Part shown: positions 35,469-48,415 of the stretch, one piece after another
Layout of the letters: every line of letters starts with the position of its first letter
Numbering within the stretch: the first letter of the stretch is position 1
Source: Larix kaempferi
Lineage: Eukaryota > Streptophyta > Pinopsida > Pinales > Pinaceae
DNA: 64,000 nucleotides
Assembly (NCBI GenBank): GCA_027924585.1
Contig: BSBM01000779.1
Coordinates: 14,929,501-14,993,500, forward strand
Direction: 5' to 3'
The notes under the pieces: model-generated
Told to the model about the DNA's origin: nothing
Database searches by the model: none
The model's input: the letters and a program-made list of their open reading frames with translations, nothing else
Made by a program: the position numbers and the translations under genes

Positions 35469-37044
35469 TCTAATTAATATTACAAATATCATAGGTAAAT
35501 ATTAATATTAATATTAATTTTAATTTTAAACGAAGGTCTTGAACTAATTAAGATCAGTAATACTTATTTAATCATTTAATACCTAGGTACTTCAATTAAT
35601 AATTAAGTTAACAACAAACTTATTAACATTGTTAATCATCATTAACATTTATCAACCAAGTTATTAACCAACATGTTAACCCCTAACTCACATCATTAGC
35701 ATTAATTCACCTTTATTGACCATAATTAATAATTAACCCTAATCACAATTAACTAATCATTCATTTATACTTGAAGTAATAGTTTTATTTCACATGTAAG
35801 TAGGTAATAGTAATTATAACGTGATCATTCATAACCACAATGCATCCAAGCCAAGTTTGATAGTACAATAATAATTCATACAACATAGGTAGACAAGTTG
35901 TACGTAAGTGTAGCTACTACTTGCATATCTCGTGTAGGTACACTAATAGTACTAAAACATACATACAACATAATCACATAAGTTATTATTTGTCGACTCA
36001 TACTTGAATATGAATTTGAAATGTCTAGCCACTTTTGCTAACTTAGTCATAATAACCTATAAAACAAACATAACATACTGAATCACAACACAAGAATCAA
36101 GCAAAGGTTTTCAGTACAAACACAGTAAATTATGTTTCCCTTTAAACTTTCACGACATTCATATCTACCTACCTCCTTCTACCTAATTCACAACTAACCT
36201 CCACATCCTATCCTTCCTCTGTTGGACTACCCTGAAGTGTCACGCCATGACCAGCTCTAGTTTGAACCCATAAGCGGAAGTGTCAACTAAATTGATCAAG
36301 GTTCCCCAGCAGGAACCCACTAGTCATCATCACACACCTTGGGGAGTGTGTCATAGCACATCCCTCCCATGACTCCAGGTTTTAGGGATAAATGGTGGGT
36401 AATTCCTCCACCCCCCCTAATGAAACAAGGGACTATGTATACATCGACATAGTGACTATGTTGCGACTATTGTACAAAGGTTTTGTCATCGACTAACCAA
36501 TTTGGGTGGTTGAGTTTCCTGAAACCCCACACCATCCCACACATCATGATAATAACCCAATAATCACACATAACCACAATAATTCTCTTGCATACCGTTT
36601 TGCTCTTAGAATTTATGTCCGGAGGTACTCCCATCTCATAGGATCCAGCTACCACTTAGCTCTTTTAACCTATAGGTTAGTCTCCAATCACAAGATCGAG
36701 AATGTCGTGCAATCATTGACATGTATATATACATTTCTTTATTAATTAACAATAATGCAAATCATTTCTATGTACCATGCACCTGGTATCATATTCATCC
36801 ATCTAACATATAACTTTCAACTTGGTATCCATGTACCCATCATTTAGTAAATTTACATGCTAAAGACATAATCAAAACATGAACATAATTCATAACATTT
36901 AACATCACACACACATATATTTGTTCTGCAAAATAATAAATCCATATATCCACAGTATCATCAAACTAACGAAGTCTAATAGTAATGAGAAAATACAAAC
37001 ATAGAATGATAGTTCAGATCATAAAACCAAAACAAGGCATTACA
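35469..37044 (-). repeat. Element D, 5' LTR (outer part, after LINE G)
   Basis: Continuation of the LTR interrupted at 28592. From 35720 to 37044 it matches 22114-23445. Read on the minus strand it starts TGTAATGCCTTG at 37044. With the inner piece, the LTR would be roughly 1.9 kb. AT-rich and without coding sequence. Confidence 0.82.
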
Positions 37045-37515
37045 AAAATGCTAAGATTAAAATATAACAATTACCTTACAAGGTTTAGTAGACAATAATA
37101 TAAATGCAAAGCATGATTCACATGATTAAGATTAAGGTTTAGTAGACAATAATATAAATGCAAAGCATGATTCACATGATTAAGATTTAAGATTCGTGGT
37201 AAGCCACATGAATACACGTTATATATATATATATATATATAAAACCAAAACAAGGCATTACAAAAATGCTAAGATTAAAATATAACAATTATAAAATGTT
37301 AGTAGACAATAATATAAATGCAAAGCATGATTCACATGATTAAGATTTAAGATTCATGGTAAGCCACATGAATACACTATATATATATATATCCAAAATG
37401 TTAAGAATAGAAAATAACAATTACCTTACATAGCAAAAATTTAGTAGACAATGATGTAAATTTAGAGCATGATTCACATTATTAAGACTCATGGTAAGTC
37501 ACATGAATAAGAACT
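37023..37515. repeat. Degenerate tandem array including the D LTR edge
   Basis: Three diverging units begin near 37023, 37240 and 37393 with AAAATG(C/T)TAAGA and AATATAACAATTA-type text. A shorter block, TTAGTAGACAATAATATAAA through CATGATTAAGATT, occurs four times (about 37083, 37138, 37299, 37440). Units 1 and 2 both contain the terminal CCAAAACAAGGCATTACA of the D LTR. The third unit lacks it, so at least one duplication happened after D inserted. Confidence 0.75.
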
Positions 37516-37582
37516 TAAAACATGATCTAAAAATAATGATTTAAAAATAGAAAAATCTAAAAGATGTAATATATATCTTTAA

Positions 37583-37620
<38 letters not shown>

Positions 37621-38577
37621 GAAGTATTTTTATTCTTACCAACAATATTATATTATTTTTTATTTTAACCTAACTTTGTATACTCTTAACCTACATTTTC
37701 ACAACATAAATTTTCATAACATAAATTTTTAATAGCATACACTTTAACATACTTTTTTAATAACATACATTTTCACAATTTCGAATTATACATTGTTAGT
37801 TTCATAAGTCTCTTAGTTCCACTCTACTTTATGCCATGATTATATTTTCCTTTAATATAGAGCAAATTTTAAATTTCATGTTCTATCTTACAGTTAATAA
37901 ATATGACGTTTTAACTTTTACATTGCTTTTCATTTAACATTTAAATCTTAATTTTACCAATCTTAATAAATATTGATTTTTTATTAAATAATATTTATAT
38001 ATATGTAATTATATATATATATATGTGTGTGTGTGTGTATATTCATATACATATACATATACATATACATATATGTATATGTATATGTATATTTAATTAC
38101 TAATAACTGATTAATAATAGCAATATTTTTTTTTAATAGCAATATCTATTATTATTACTCTGTCTCTCTCTTTTTCTCTCTCTCTCTATATATATATTTA
38201 TTTTTAATATGAAAATTTTGATTTTGTCATGGTCTCGTTGTCTCTCTTTGTTAGGTAAACTTGACTTGGTTAGGGTTTTTTTTGCCCATGGTAATGCCCC
38301 AAGACTATTTAAGCGTTTAGAGGATAAACCTTCTTTGTCATTATGTGTGTGCTTGGTTTAATCGTTATATTTATTATGATTTTTTTTTGTATATTATATT
38401 TTTAAAACTTTTTTTTTACTATTATATAATATACATACATACATACATACATATATATATATATATGGGCTTGGGATATAGATATTAATGATGTGTAAAA
38501 ATAAAATGCACTTCAAAATGATGGGTGAAATTAAAATTCACACTTCACTAATAACATTTAATTTTAGATATAATTGT

Positions 38578-38647
<70 letters not shown>

Positions 38648-38941
38648 ATGTAAATCACGTTGATGGTGTTAAAATATTGATCCACGCATATCACCAACAT
38701 GTAAGATATTCCGTCTTTGATGTCTCTAATGTATTGCTTTATATTTTTAAAATAATATTTCTAATTTAAATAATGTGTTGACTTTTTTTTATAAAATTTG
38801 GAAATGAAGTATTCCAGTAATCTATATAATGTATGGACTTTTTTATAAAATTAGAAATGAAGATTTAGGGTTATCATGTACTTTTCTTAAAATAGAATTT
38901 ATTTAAATAAAGTATAATGTTATTATGCAGTTATATTGAAT
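37516..38941. repeat. AT-rich stretch with microsatellites, no gene
   Basis: Contains (TA)n at 37586-37616, a mirrored (ACATAT)n/(ATATGT)n block at 38046-38092 able to fold on itself, (ATAC)n/(AT)n at 38430-38466 and a long (TA)n at 38579-38633. The apparent ORF at 38488-38769 is produced by the TA run (Tyr-Ile repeats) and is not a gene. Confidence 0.8.
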
Positions 38942-38942
38942 A

Positions 38943-40560
38943 GAAATAAGAAAGGCGTATGATCGGGTTAATTGGACCTACTTGAGACTTATCCTAATAC
39001 AAATTGGTCTACCTCCTCTGGTGATTAATTGGATTATGGCATGCGTCTCATCCATGAACATTGTTGTGTTGGTGAATGGAGCTCCTTCTTCTTTTTTTAA
39101 ATGCTCCAGAGGGATTCGTCAGGGACGCCCTCTCTCCCCTTTACTCTTTCTGTTAGTTATTGATGGCTTCAGCAGATTGGCCATTCAGGCAAAGAGCTCA
39201 GGTTTAATTAAGGGCATTAAGATGGTAAAAGATTGTGCTTTAATGCATATTCTATTTGTCGATGATTTGTTGATGGTGGGTTTGGATTATGTAGCTAAGT
39301 GGCGAGCTTATAGTGACATTACTAAGAATTTTTTCAATGCTTCTGGTGTGAGGGTTAGTTCTTCGAAATCCTGCCTTTATCAGTATGAAGTTAATGAACA
39401 AAGGATTAATGAGATCGAAGCTTTCATGCCATATAAATGCTTTGGTTTGGATGACAATTTTAAGTACCTGGGGTTTCATTTAAAACCAAATAACTATCTT
39501 ATCAAGGATTGGAGATGGCTCCTGTGTAAGGTGGAGAACAAAATTTCGCATTGGTCTTTCTATCTTCTCTCTATTGGTGGTAAACTTAATTTGGTAAAAG
39601 TTGTTCTTTCAGTTGTCCCAGTCTATTGGTTTTCTATGCTTGAAGTTCCTTCGTTATTATCCATGCCTTGAGAAAATTGTTTTTTAATTTTCTTTGGATA
39701 GGTAGCACTAATCAGGCCAAGCTAGTTATGGTGGGCTAGGATATGGTGTCTCGGCCTGAGAAATTTGGTGGTTGGGGCATCAAAGATTTGAATATCTTTA
39801 GTGTGGATGTAAGACTGAAGAGTATGTGGAAGGGTATTTTTTAGAACACCCTTTGGTCTAAAATTTTGCAGGTTAAATATCTTAATAATGATGTGATCTT
39901 ATGGCTCAGAGACCCAAGAAAGGTTGGCCGGAGAATTTCACCCATTTGGAGGGGTTTCCTAAAGGTTTATGATTGGATTGCTAAAGATATCAATTGGCAG
40001 GCTGGAACTGGTAAAGAGATTATGGTTGGCATTGATCCAATATTAAGAATGGAGGAAGCCTATATTCTTTCAAATAGGATGCTGAGTATTCTGAAGAATT
40101 ATGGTTTAACTACTTTGGACAGTATTCAGAATAGAGGCAGGTTGAGGAATAACTCCGGTTATTGGTATGGTTCAGTAGATCTGGGTCTTTCGAGATCAGT
40201 TGCACAAGAATGGGATAGGTATATCAGAGCACTAAACTTTGCTGGTTGTAAATTGAATGAGGATAAAGATCAAATTATTTGGAGCAAGAATCCTAGCACA
40301 GGTTGTGTGACTGCAAAATCTGCATATTTCATAATCATCCAAGATAAGTATATCTTCCCACAACACTGGTGGTATAAGAGACGTTGGAAGTGAAAACTCC
40401 CCTTGAATATTAAATGCTTTTTATGGTATCCTTTGTTAAATAGACTCAAAATGTGGTATAACTTGATTAAGAGGGCATGGATCGGTCCAAATAGATGCAG
40501 TCTCTGTGAAAGGGAGGCTGAAAATGCAAAACATTTATTTGTTGAGTGAAGTTTTACAAC
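38943..40560 (+). pseudogene. LINE H reverse transcriptase and zinc-binding region
   Basis: RT core: KAYDRVNW, then VLVNGAPSSFF, then RGIRQGRPLSPLLFLLVIDG (about 39104-39165), and the active site MHILFVDDLLMVG (39243-39282) with both Asp kept. After a stop/frameshift at 39669 the reading continues in another frame: WLRDPRKVGRRISPIWRGFL to RYIRALNFAGCKLNEDKDQI (39890-40275). A zinc-binding CSLCEREAENAKHLFVE lies near 40498-40548, followed by a stop. The endonuclease and ORF1 are missing. Confidence 0.8.
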
Positions 40561-40672
40561 CAGTTTGTAGAATGTCTGCCTGTCAAAGTTAAATTTTAAT
40601 TCATGGTGGGTAGTTGGCGATTTTGGATACTACATGCTTAACTAGTTCAGAAGATTTAAAGGTGCATCTCTA

Positions 40673-41308
40673 TTGCATATTTTTATTGCTTGGGTAATTT
40701 GGCATGATAGGAATCATGTTATCTTCCAAGATAAAAGACCAGAATTCTCAATTAGTGGATCGGCCACTGTGAAATTGTTTCAGCTTTATAAAGAAGATAA
40801 GGTAAGGCAGACTGTGGATAAGATCAGTCATTTTGCTTATAATATATGTCAACCTATCCTTTTTTTTTATGGAGCTGCTCAATGTGGCATTTGTGCGGCT
40901 GGAGGAGTTATCCTACTAAATGAATATCATTATTATACAGTACGTCTAAATTGTGGTACTGGGACCAACATGAAAGCGGAGCTTATGGCTCTTTGGTGTG
41001 TTTTGAGGGTGGCAAATATTTTTGGTTTGGTGAACCTTAAAGTGTTTGGAGATTCTCGAGTTACAATCAAATGGGCTGCTGGGGAATATAATTTGAAGAT
41101 TACTACACTCATACATTGGTGTATACGCATCAAAAAGGAAATTTCTTCTCATCAGGTTATCTCATTTGAGCACATCTATCGGGAGCACAACTCACATGCT
41201 AATAACTTGTCCAAGCAAGCCCTTGATGGTGATGAATGTTATCTTATTTGGGTAGAATGGTACGCTGAAAATGTCCAGGACATGGGTGTTTTATACTTTT
41301 TTTATTAA
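40673..41308 (+). pseudogene. LINE H RNase H domain
   Basis: Type I RNase H fused to the LINE polyprotein: GICAAGGVILLNEYHYY, TGTNMKAELMALWCVLRVAN (Glu present), LKVFGDSRVTIKWAAGEYN (Asp present), YREHNSHANNLSKQAL (expected final Asp is Asn). The first Asp, normally in FDGA, is Tyr (FFYGAAQ). Two of four acidic residues are therefore lost. Same frame as the 39866-40393 block, so no frameshift separates them. Confidence 0.78.
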
Positions 41309-41535
41309 TTTTGTATATCTGCTATTTCCATATCTTTTCTGTATGAACCTTTTTATGTAGCTGGATAGAGGATGGGGATAGTTGGATCTTTTGAGGATAT
41401 TTGTATAGGTTGTTTTTTTGTCGCAACTATAAGCTTTTGGTCTCTTTGATAAGAACCAGTTCTATCATTGTACTATTTGATTCTTATGAATAACAATAGT
41501 ACGCTTTTTCTTACTGAAAAAGAAGAAATAAGAAA

Positions 41536-44500
41536 TATAATTCTTAATAAGATGGTGTTAATAATAATTGTAATAATATTTTAATAAAATTAAATATTTT
41601 TTTAACGTGGTTTACTGTCTTGAAAGTTGTTACTAGAATCCTGGATTTCAATTTAGTGATAGCTTGGCCACAAAAAATCTAACCAATTAAGTTAGCCATA
41701 AAACTTAATATAATTAAATGTTAAATTAACATATAATTTTTTTTATAGAATAAAAAAAAATATTTTTATTTATAAAAATTATTTTTTATTTTTATTTCTT
41801 TTAAATTTAAACATATAAAATATTTAAAAACCAAAATAAAAATAATACATCAATTTCAATTGATATATTATCACCATTTTAAATAAATAACCAAAACCAA
41901 TCATTTCAATAATACCTTGCTATTGAGAATCTTGATAAATATTGAAAAGAATTTAAAATATGAAAATAAAGATTAATGTTATTATTTATAATAAATAAAA
42001 AATATAATATCATATTTTCATTCTAGTTTCAAAATTTTAAAATTGAAATTTTCAATAAATATTCATAATATTAAATATAAATAAATAGTTAATAATAAAT
42101 AAATAAAATAACATTCTTTAAGAAGATTATGTTTTTTTTTTAAATATTAGAAATAATTAAAGTATAAAACAAATGATTAATAATATTCATATAATAAACC
42201 AAAAAATCATATTTATTTAAAAATATTGTGCTTTTTTAAATAGAATTGGAGGAATATCAATCAGATGGTAAATGCAATTGAGTAAATAAGAAAATTAAGT
42301 AAGATGTTGTAATGTGTACATTGCAATTAAGTAAATAAGAAAATTAAGATGTTGTAATGTGTAATATTGTGTAACATTTTGTAATGTTATGCAACATGTT
42401 TCCCATAAAAAAAAATGCAAAGTTAAAAAAATTAAATTATCAAGCATGAGAATAGAAAGAGGTGTAAATTTTTTCTTAATGTGTAAAAAAAAAAAAATTA
42501 CACCTTAAGAAATTAGTTCCCTCTCTTTGCTTAATAGATTAAACTTTAAAATTGATCTATGTTGATTTTATTCTAGAGATAAAAATAATTATTAAGGTGT
42601 TTGTACATTTCAAAATAAAGTTTATATACACTAAGAAATTTGATCCCTCTCCAAACTTATTAGATCTAGATTTAAAATCTAAAGCTACACTAATGTCCAA
42701 AGGGATCATCGAATCAAAATCCAAAAAAGTGTATTAAAGTCCACCCTCTTGTCATCATTAACATTAGATCCAAAGGGGTTGGACCCACTAGTGAGGAAAG
42801 TTGAGAATTATAGTGGTGACCAAGGTTCAATTCCTATGAGAGTGTTTGGTCCCTGTGGTTGCCATAGGGGCTATGATAGAAAACAAAGGGGTCATAGATG
42901 AGGCGGGTCTTTTATGGCCTCGATGAGAATATAGAAATTAGCTATGCACGCAGATTAAGGACAACGAGCAATAATCAAGCAAATATGCATCTCCCATACC
43001 TTGAAAATTCTATTATTTTCTCCTCGTAGATCAAGTCATCCCTTATCTTTGAAAACTCTTCATTAATCATGGATCTTGTTAGAAAAAGGAGGACACTGAA
43101 GGAACAATCGACATTGTCCAAATTCTACATATTTGCAAGTTGAACAAGTGCCATGTTGAATACAAAAAAGGGTGTCCTAGTGAACACCTGTGATATGTTG
43201 AATACCATAGCTTCAAATTAATTTTTATTCCAACGAATAACTTTGTAGGCATCCTTCCAAGTACTTTCGCATGATACATGTCTAGTAAATGGGGTAAATT
43301 GTCGACTTTCATTATGGAGCCGCATTAGGTGAATTTTAAGGTCTCAAATGGACCTCCTAAGAGATATAATAAAATATTATGAGTTAGGCATTTTGTGGGG
43401 GAGGTATATTTACAACTCACCTCTTACACTATAACCAATGTAAATATAGTTAAGTTTAATTGAAAAGATGTCTAAAATAAAATAAAATAAAAATATCTTT
43501 TTTGATGTGACTAAAATGTAGGAGTACTTTTGAATACATAAATTGCTTTTGAATATAATATGATGAGTATAGTAATGTACTCATAAAATAAACTAAATTA
43601 TATTAGATATAGATTTTGGAATATAAATTATTTAATTTTCAAAATATGTTTATAAAATTATGTACTTAAAATTTTGAATTTTAAACATAAATTAAATTTA
43701 TATGAATAAATTATTATTTCTATTCATTATATAAATCTAACTTATATTTATTAAAAACAAAACATATACTCATTTAACTCGAACTTATATTTCAATATAT
43801 TGAATAACTATTATATAAATCTAATTTATATTCATTAAAATTAAAACATAATCATTTATTTTTATAAATATTAACATTATTTAAATATAATAATTATTTA
43901 TTTATATATCTATCTATATTATTTAAATATAATTATAAAATAAGTTATTTATAAAATACAATAACTAATTAATATATCTATATCAATATTACTTATTTAT
44001 AATTTAAAAATCAATTATCCTCAATTAAATAAAAAGCATCATCTTAATCATCAACTTTAACTAAATTATAATTAAAAACAAAAAAAATTTAAAAATCACA
44101 CTACATATCTCTCACCCATACTTATATTCCTTTCTCCCCCAACCTATAACACAATACCAAAATCACTTGATTAGATCCCCACATCTCCACCTTAACGTAC
44201 TAAACCCCCTTTAATATAATACTCAACCAAAAAAGTAATTAATGAAATCTAAAGTTAATAAGTTTGATTGGAATTTGTGCCCTATGATATATCACGCATG
44301 GGTTCTTATTAGTTATGGTATAGTACGTAAACACGATAAACTCCACGTTAAAAAGTAAAATTTGCATTTTTCTTAATTTAATATTTAAAAAGTTGGATAG
44401 TGTGTAGATTCAAATTATTAGTCCCTACCAAGGTAGAGATTATAGTAATAGGTTCATTGTCAAAATGAAATTGATTTTTTATTAACTTTATCAATTTAAT

Positions 44501-45022
44501 AGTTGTTTTACAATGTTATTTAAAAAATAATTATTAATTTTAATTTTTTTTAAATAATAAAATGTTTTTTTTTTTTGAAATTAGAAAATATTATTTTTTT
44601 ATTAGTTCTAAAGCTTGATTTGACAAAATAGTCTTGATTAGAAGTAACAATTAGTTTTTTAAAAAAAATTAAAAATCTTTAATTTAAAAAAATTTCTTAG
44701 ATTGACACATAATCATAGATAGTACATAAAACAATTAATATGTAAGTACCATCATGGTACTGTTTTTAAAACAATTAATATATATACCATCTACAATTAT
44801 TATGCCATCTACAATTATTATGTGTACCAGCAATGTTGTTTTCGTATTTGTAAAAAGTCTTTTCTTATTTCCTATTATTTGTTTTTAGCTTTTTAATTTT
44901 ATCAAAGTTGTGTTTTATTTTTTTAATTTTTATCCACCGTCTACTTTTATTTCAATTTTTCATTTTTATTCTAAAATTTAACAAAATTAAATGATAAATT
45001 ATAATATTTTATTATTTGATTT

Positions 45023-45080
<58 letters not shown>

Positions 45081-46235
45081 TTAATAAAATATTTAAATTT
45101 AATTACTGTATTATAAATGCAATTTTAATATTTTTATGTGTTTTATTTTATTTAAAGAAGATGTTTTATTTTATTTAAAGAAGATGTTTTATTTTATTTT
45201 TATCAATAGTATAAATATAAACTTTAGTTTGGAAAGTTTTCATATTTTTAATAAAGTTCTTTGATTATTATAACTTTTAAAATTAGTTATAATTAATATA
45301 ATGTTTAGAATGTTTAATCATATGTTAGAATATCAATTAATTTGATTTAATCATTTTTAATTTAAAGATTAAATTATATTGTTTTTTATAAAATGTAGTA
45401 AATATCAAAATCAATATTATTAATTACAAAAATGTTTAAAACAAATTAATATTAATGTTTATAAATTTTATTAATTTTTCAACTCTTCTAAACAATATCT
45501 TTTGTATATATAAATTATGTTTTTATTTAATGATATAAATTTGATTGAAATTTAATATTCTATTTAATATATTTATAAATCTATTATTGTTTAATAATTT
45601 TTTTTAGATTTGATTGAAATTTAATATTCAATTTAATATATTTTATAAATTATTATTGTCAAATAATTATAAATCTATTATCGTTAAATAATTTTTTTAT
45701 AAATTTGATTGAAATTTAATATTCTATTTAATACATTTTATAAATTTATTTTGTCAAATAATTTTTTAAAACTATAATTCTAAAGCCGGGACTAACTGCT
45801 TTGCAGCTATTTTGCTTGTTTATTATATATTAAAAAAAATACTTAATTTTAATTTTGAAGAGATTTTTCAAATTTTTGTATTTGAATTTTATTATTTAAA
45901 AATATATATTATTACATAGTTTTGAATTTAATAGATTTTTTTATTGGTAATTTATTTCATATTAAAACATAAATACTCATTTTCTTTGTACGTATTTTAA
46001 GAGTACTTTAGTACATTTATACTATATTCAAAAGTAATTTATGAGTATTATTTCTACTATGAGAACTTTACTTGCAACATTGATATGGTTAATTATGAGT
46101 TTTTTTTCACCATTTATAATTTGACAAATAAGCATCTTTAACTCAACTAATGCCACCTCAACTATTATAAATGGTATCATCCTCTAAAATGTGATTGGTT
46201 TTTATAAAGTTGATTTTGTTAGTATTTTTTTTTGT
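41536..46235. other. AT-rich intergenic stretch, no gene seen
   Basis: About 4.7 kb of very AT-rich DNA with no supported coding sequence. It holds a ~50-bp duplication (42274-42362), a (TA)n run (45027-45074), three copies of a 23-bp TTTTATTTTATTTAAAGAAG-type unit (45138-45203), and three diverged copies of an 80-95-bp unit containing TTTGATTGAAATTTAATATT (45530-45765). A possible SINE-like segment is listed separately. Confidence 0.75.
42770..42900 (+). repeat. Possible SINE-like segment
   Basis: GGTTCAATTCC at 42824-42834 fits the RNA polymerase III B box (GGTTCRANYCC). A weak A-box-like TAGTGAGGAAAG lies about 35 bp upstream. The surrounding 130 bp is less AT-rich than the flanks. No poly(A) end or target duplication was identified. 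Confidence 0.25.
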
Positions 46236-46240
46236 TTTGA

Positions 46241-46500
46241 GGCACTGAGGCTTAAGAAGGCTTCGCATCCAATTAGGGGTACTAGGTTTCCAGTAGTGGT
46301 CCACCAACAATAGGCTTATACTTCAGTTAGTATAGCTAATAGGGCTTGAACTCAAAGCTTAAAGACGGCCACAAATAAAAGTAATGGATTCAAATAGTCT
46401 CTTTAAGGCTTGTTTCCAAGGCACTACTGGGCTTATTAAGCATTCCATCCAATGGGAGGCTTGATCAATAGTACAAGGTAGGAGCATGGTTCTTTAAGCC
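46241..46500. repeat. Diverged ~180-bp duplication
   Basis: GGCACTGAGGCTTAAGAAGG... (46242) and GGCACTACTGGGCTTATTAA... (46418) start two related blocks, each followed by CATCCAATxxGGG. On the minus strand, GAGTTCAAGCCC (46342-46353) is B-box-like, so a minus-strand SINE is possible but unproven. Confidence 0.35.
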
Positions 46501-48250
46501 AGCCTCAATGAATATATATATATATATAAATGAGAGAGTTTATCAGGACTTTACTTTACTTTTCAGGACTCTCTATTTCCCCGAACTCGCCCCTCAAAGA
46601 TTTATTACCCTTATTTATTCTAAAATGAGAAACTTTATGAAGGCCCATTTTTTATCTCAAAAATTTCTTAATAGGCTAACCCTAAGTGGATCAAGAGAAT
46701 CGAATCCATGAACTTCCCAAATTTGAGAGAGAGATATTTAACCCTTAAAACTTACCATAGCTTTAAACTCTTATATGAATTTATATTATATTCAGCAATC
46801 TAGGCGTAAGACCTTATTCCAAATGCATGGGACAAATCTCGAGAAAATAAATAATTGTTCAAGGGTAGGTTATAAGGCTTGAGCTAGAACTTACATGCCT
46901 CCCATGTCTCACACACTTCCTTCCAATTTTGAATGCTGGTGAATTTATGTCGCTTTTAATGGTCTTGAGGCATGTGGGCGTGAGTGGGATATCTATTATT
47001 GAGTTTCAAAAAGTTATGCTGCATTTCTTTACCATTGAGTGTATTCTATTCGACATTGGTTTTATTAGAGCAAGATTTCGAAAGTCTTATGTTCTCCATG
47101 AGGGGTGACTTCAATGTGTGGAAATCTTAGGTGTCTAATGAGATAGTGTAAGATTTTTGAGTTTTTTTATAGGGTAAGAAATTTGTTCTTCTTCACTCTA
47201 GTTGAACTCGACTTCATGCTTTATGCTTTATTCTTCTACCTTTAGATAGGGTATATAGTAGTTGCATTATTGAACTCAACATAGTTCAATAGGTCTAATC
47301 TTATTATTTTTGTTATTAAGAGAAGTTTGAATTTTATGTTATATAGAGCCTTAATACTTAAAATGACGAGAGCCTTCGTGATTCTAGATGGAACAATAGC
47401 AATGGAAATTGAGGTAAAGAAGTTGGTCAATTGGAGGGCGTGAGGTAGGTAATTGAAAATTTGAATTTGAATATGGAGAAGCAAGAAGCTAAACAATAAG
47501 AACTGGAAGCCTAATTTAGGTAACATATATTTAACCATATATAATTTTACTTAAGTTATTGACATGTATTTTGATTTTAGGACAAGCAATATACATGTCA
47601 TGAAAAACACTTAAAATGTTTTAAACAAAATTTGCAAAACAATTTTGCCAATCTCTTGAACTTGTATAAATTTATAATTGTATGGATTTTTAAAAAAAAT
47701 TATAAATATAAATTGTACCCATCGGGGTTAAAAACAAAAATAAATAAAATCTGCACTGATCGAATCTTAATCAAAGACTCAATAGAGGTAAACATGCTTC
47801 TGATCGCATCTCAATCAAAGACTCAATAGAGGTAAACATGCTTCTGATCACATCTCAATCAAAGACTCCAGAGAGCTAATTAAGATGCTTCAAAATAAGT
47901 TAAAACATATTTAAGGTAGATCCCATTAAAGGTTGATCCATGCAGATCCGTATTGAAAGGTTGACCAAGGCAGATAAGGAAGTATAGGATTGACGCTGAA
48001 TCCAAGTTGCACATTCTTGTCTCTGTGCATGGATATTCAGGCCCATAGCTTCTAGTATAGATTTCCAAGTGCACACAATTATAAGAATAGGGTTGAGGCT
48101 GACTAGTATCCTGTTTTTTTTTATATAGATTTCGGAGCAGCTTGGGGTAAAGAATAAGTATAAGCCGTGGCTATATATTATTTTCTTCTTGGATGGAGAT
48201 TCAGGCCCACTACCTTTCTATTGTTAAGTCGTCACATGTAGAAGGTTTGG
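46501..48250. other. Non-coding stretch with a 44-bp tandem repeat
   Basis: No convincing gene. 47756-47869 holds 2.6 copies of a 44-bp unit beginning CTGATCGCATCTCAATCAAA. A short reading near 47080 (MRGDFNVWKS) recalls the GDFN motif of LINE endonucleases, but nothing around it supports an element. Confidence 0.65.
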
Positions 48251-48338
48251 TCGTAAAACGCGCGCGAAAGCTTTTGATCCATAAATGCAAGAACAGGGAG
48301 TAGTCTTAAAAACAGAAGGATTGCAACGGAGAGAGAGC

Positions 48339-48350
48339 ATATATACCAAT
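48339..48350 (+). promoter_or_regulatory. Candidate TATA box for the YSL exon
   Basis: CATATATACC lies 66 bp upstream of the ATG at 48416. A start site about 30 bp downstream would leave a leader of roughly 45 nt, a normal arrangement. The flanks here are less AT-rich than the DNA upstream, as expected of a genic 5' end. Confidence 0.45.
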
Positions 48351-48415
48351 CATCGCATTCTTTCCCGTTTGAAGATTTTCTTGGCTCTCGCTATTCTGAA
48401 TTCTGCGGTGCCCAA

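Larger units (their letters stand above)
38942..41535 (+). mobile_element. LINE H, 5'-truncated non-LTR retrotransposon
   Basis: Begins inside RT and ends with a short A-rich tail. AGAAATAAGAAA is present at both edges (38942-38953 and 41524-41535), a 12-bp target-site duplication. At the 5' side these bases also encode EIRK of the RT motif EIRKAYDRVNW, so the junction lies in sequence shared by element and target. AT-rich relative to LINE G and a different subfamily. Confidence 0.8.

Noticed and set aside
38488-38769. 93-codon ORF with long Tyr-Ile run
   Set aside because: Produced entirely by the (TA)n microsatellite at 38579-38633; no homology or gene context.
47080-47260. LINE endonuclease remnant (GDFNVW)
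   Set aside because: A single short motif with frame breaks on both sides and no RT or ORF1 nearby; too weak to call.
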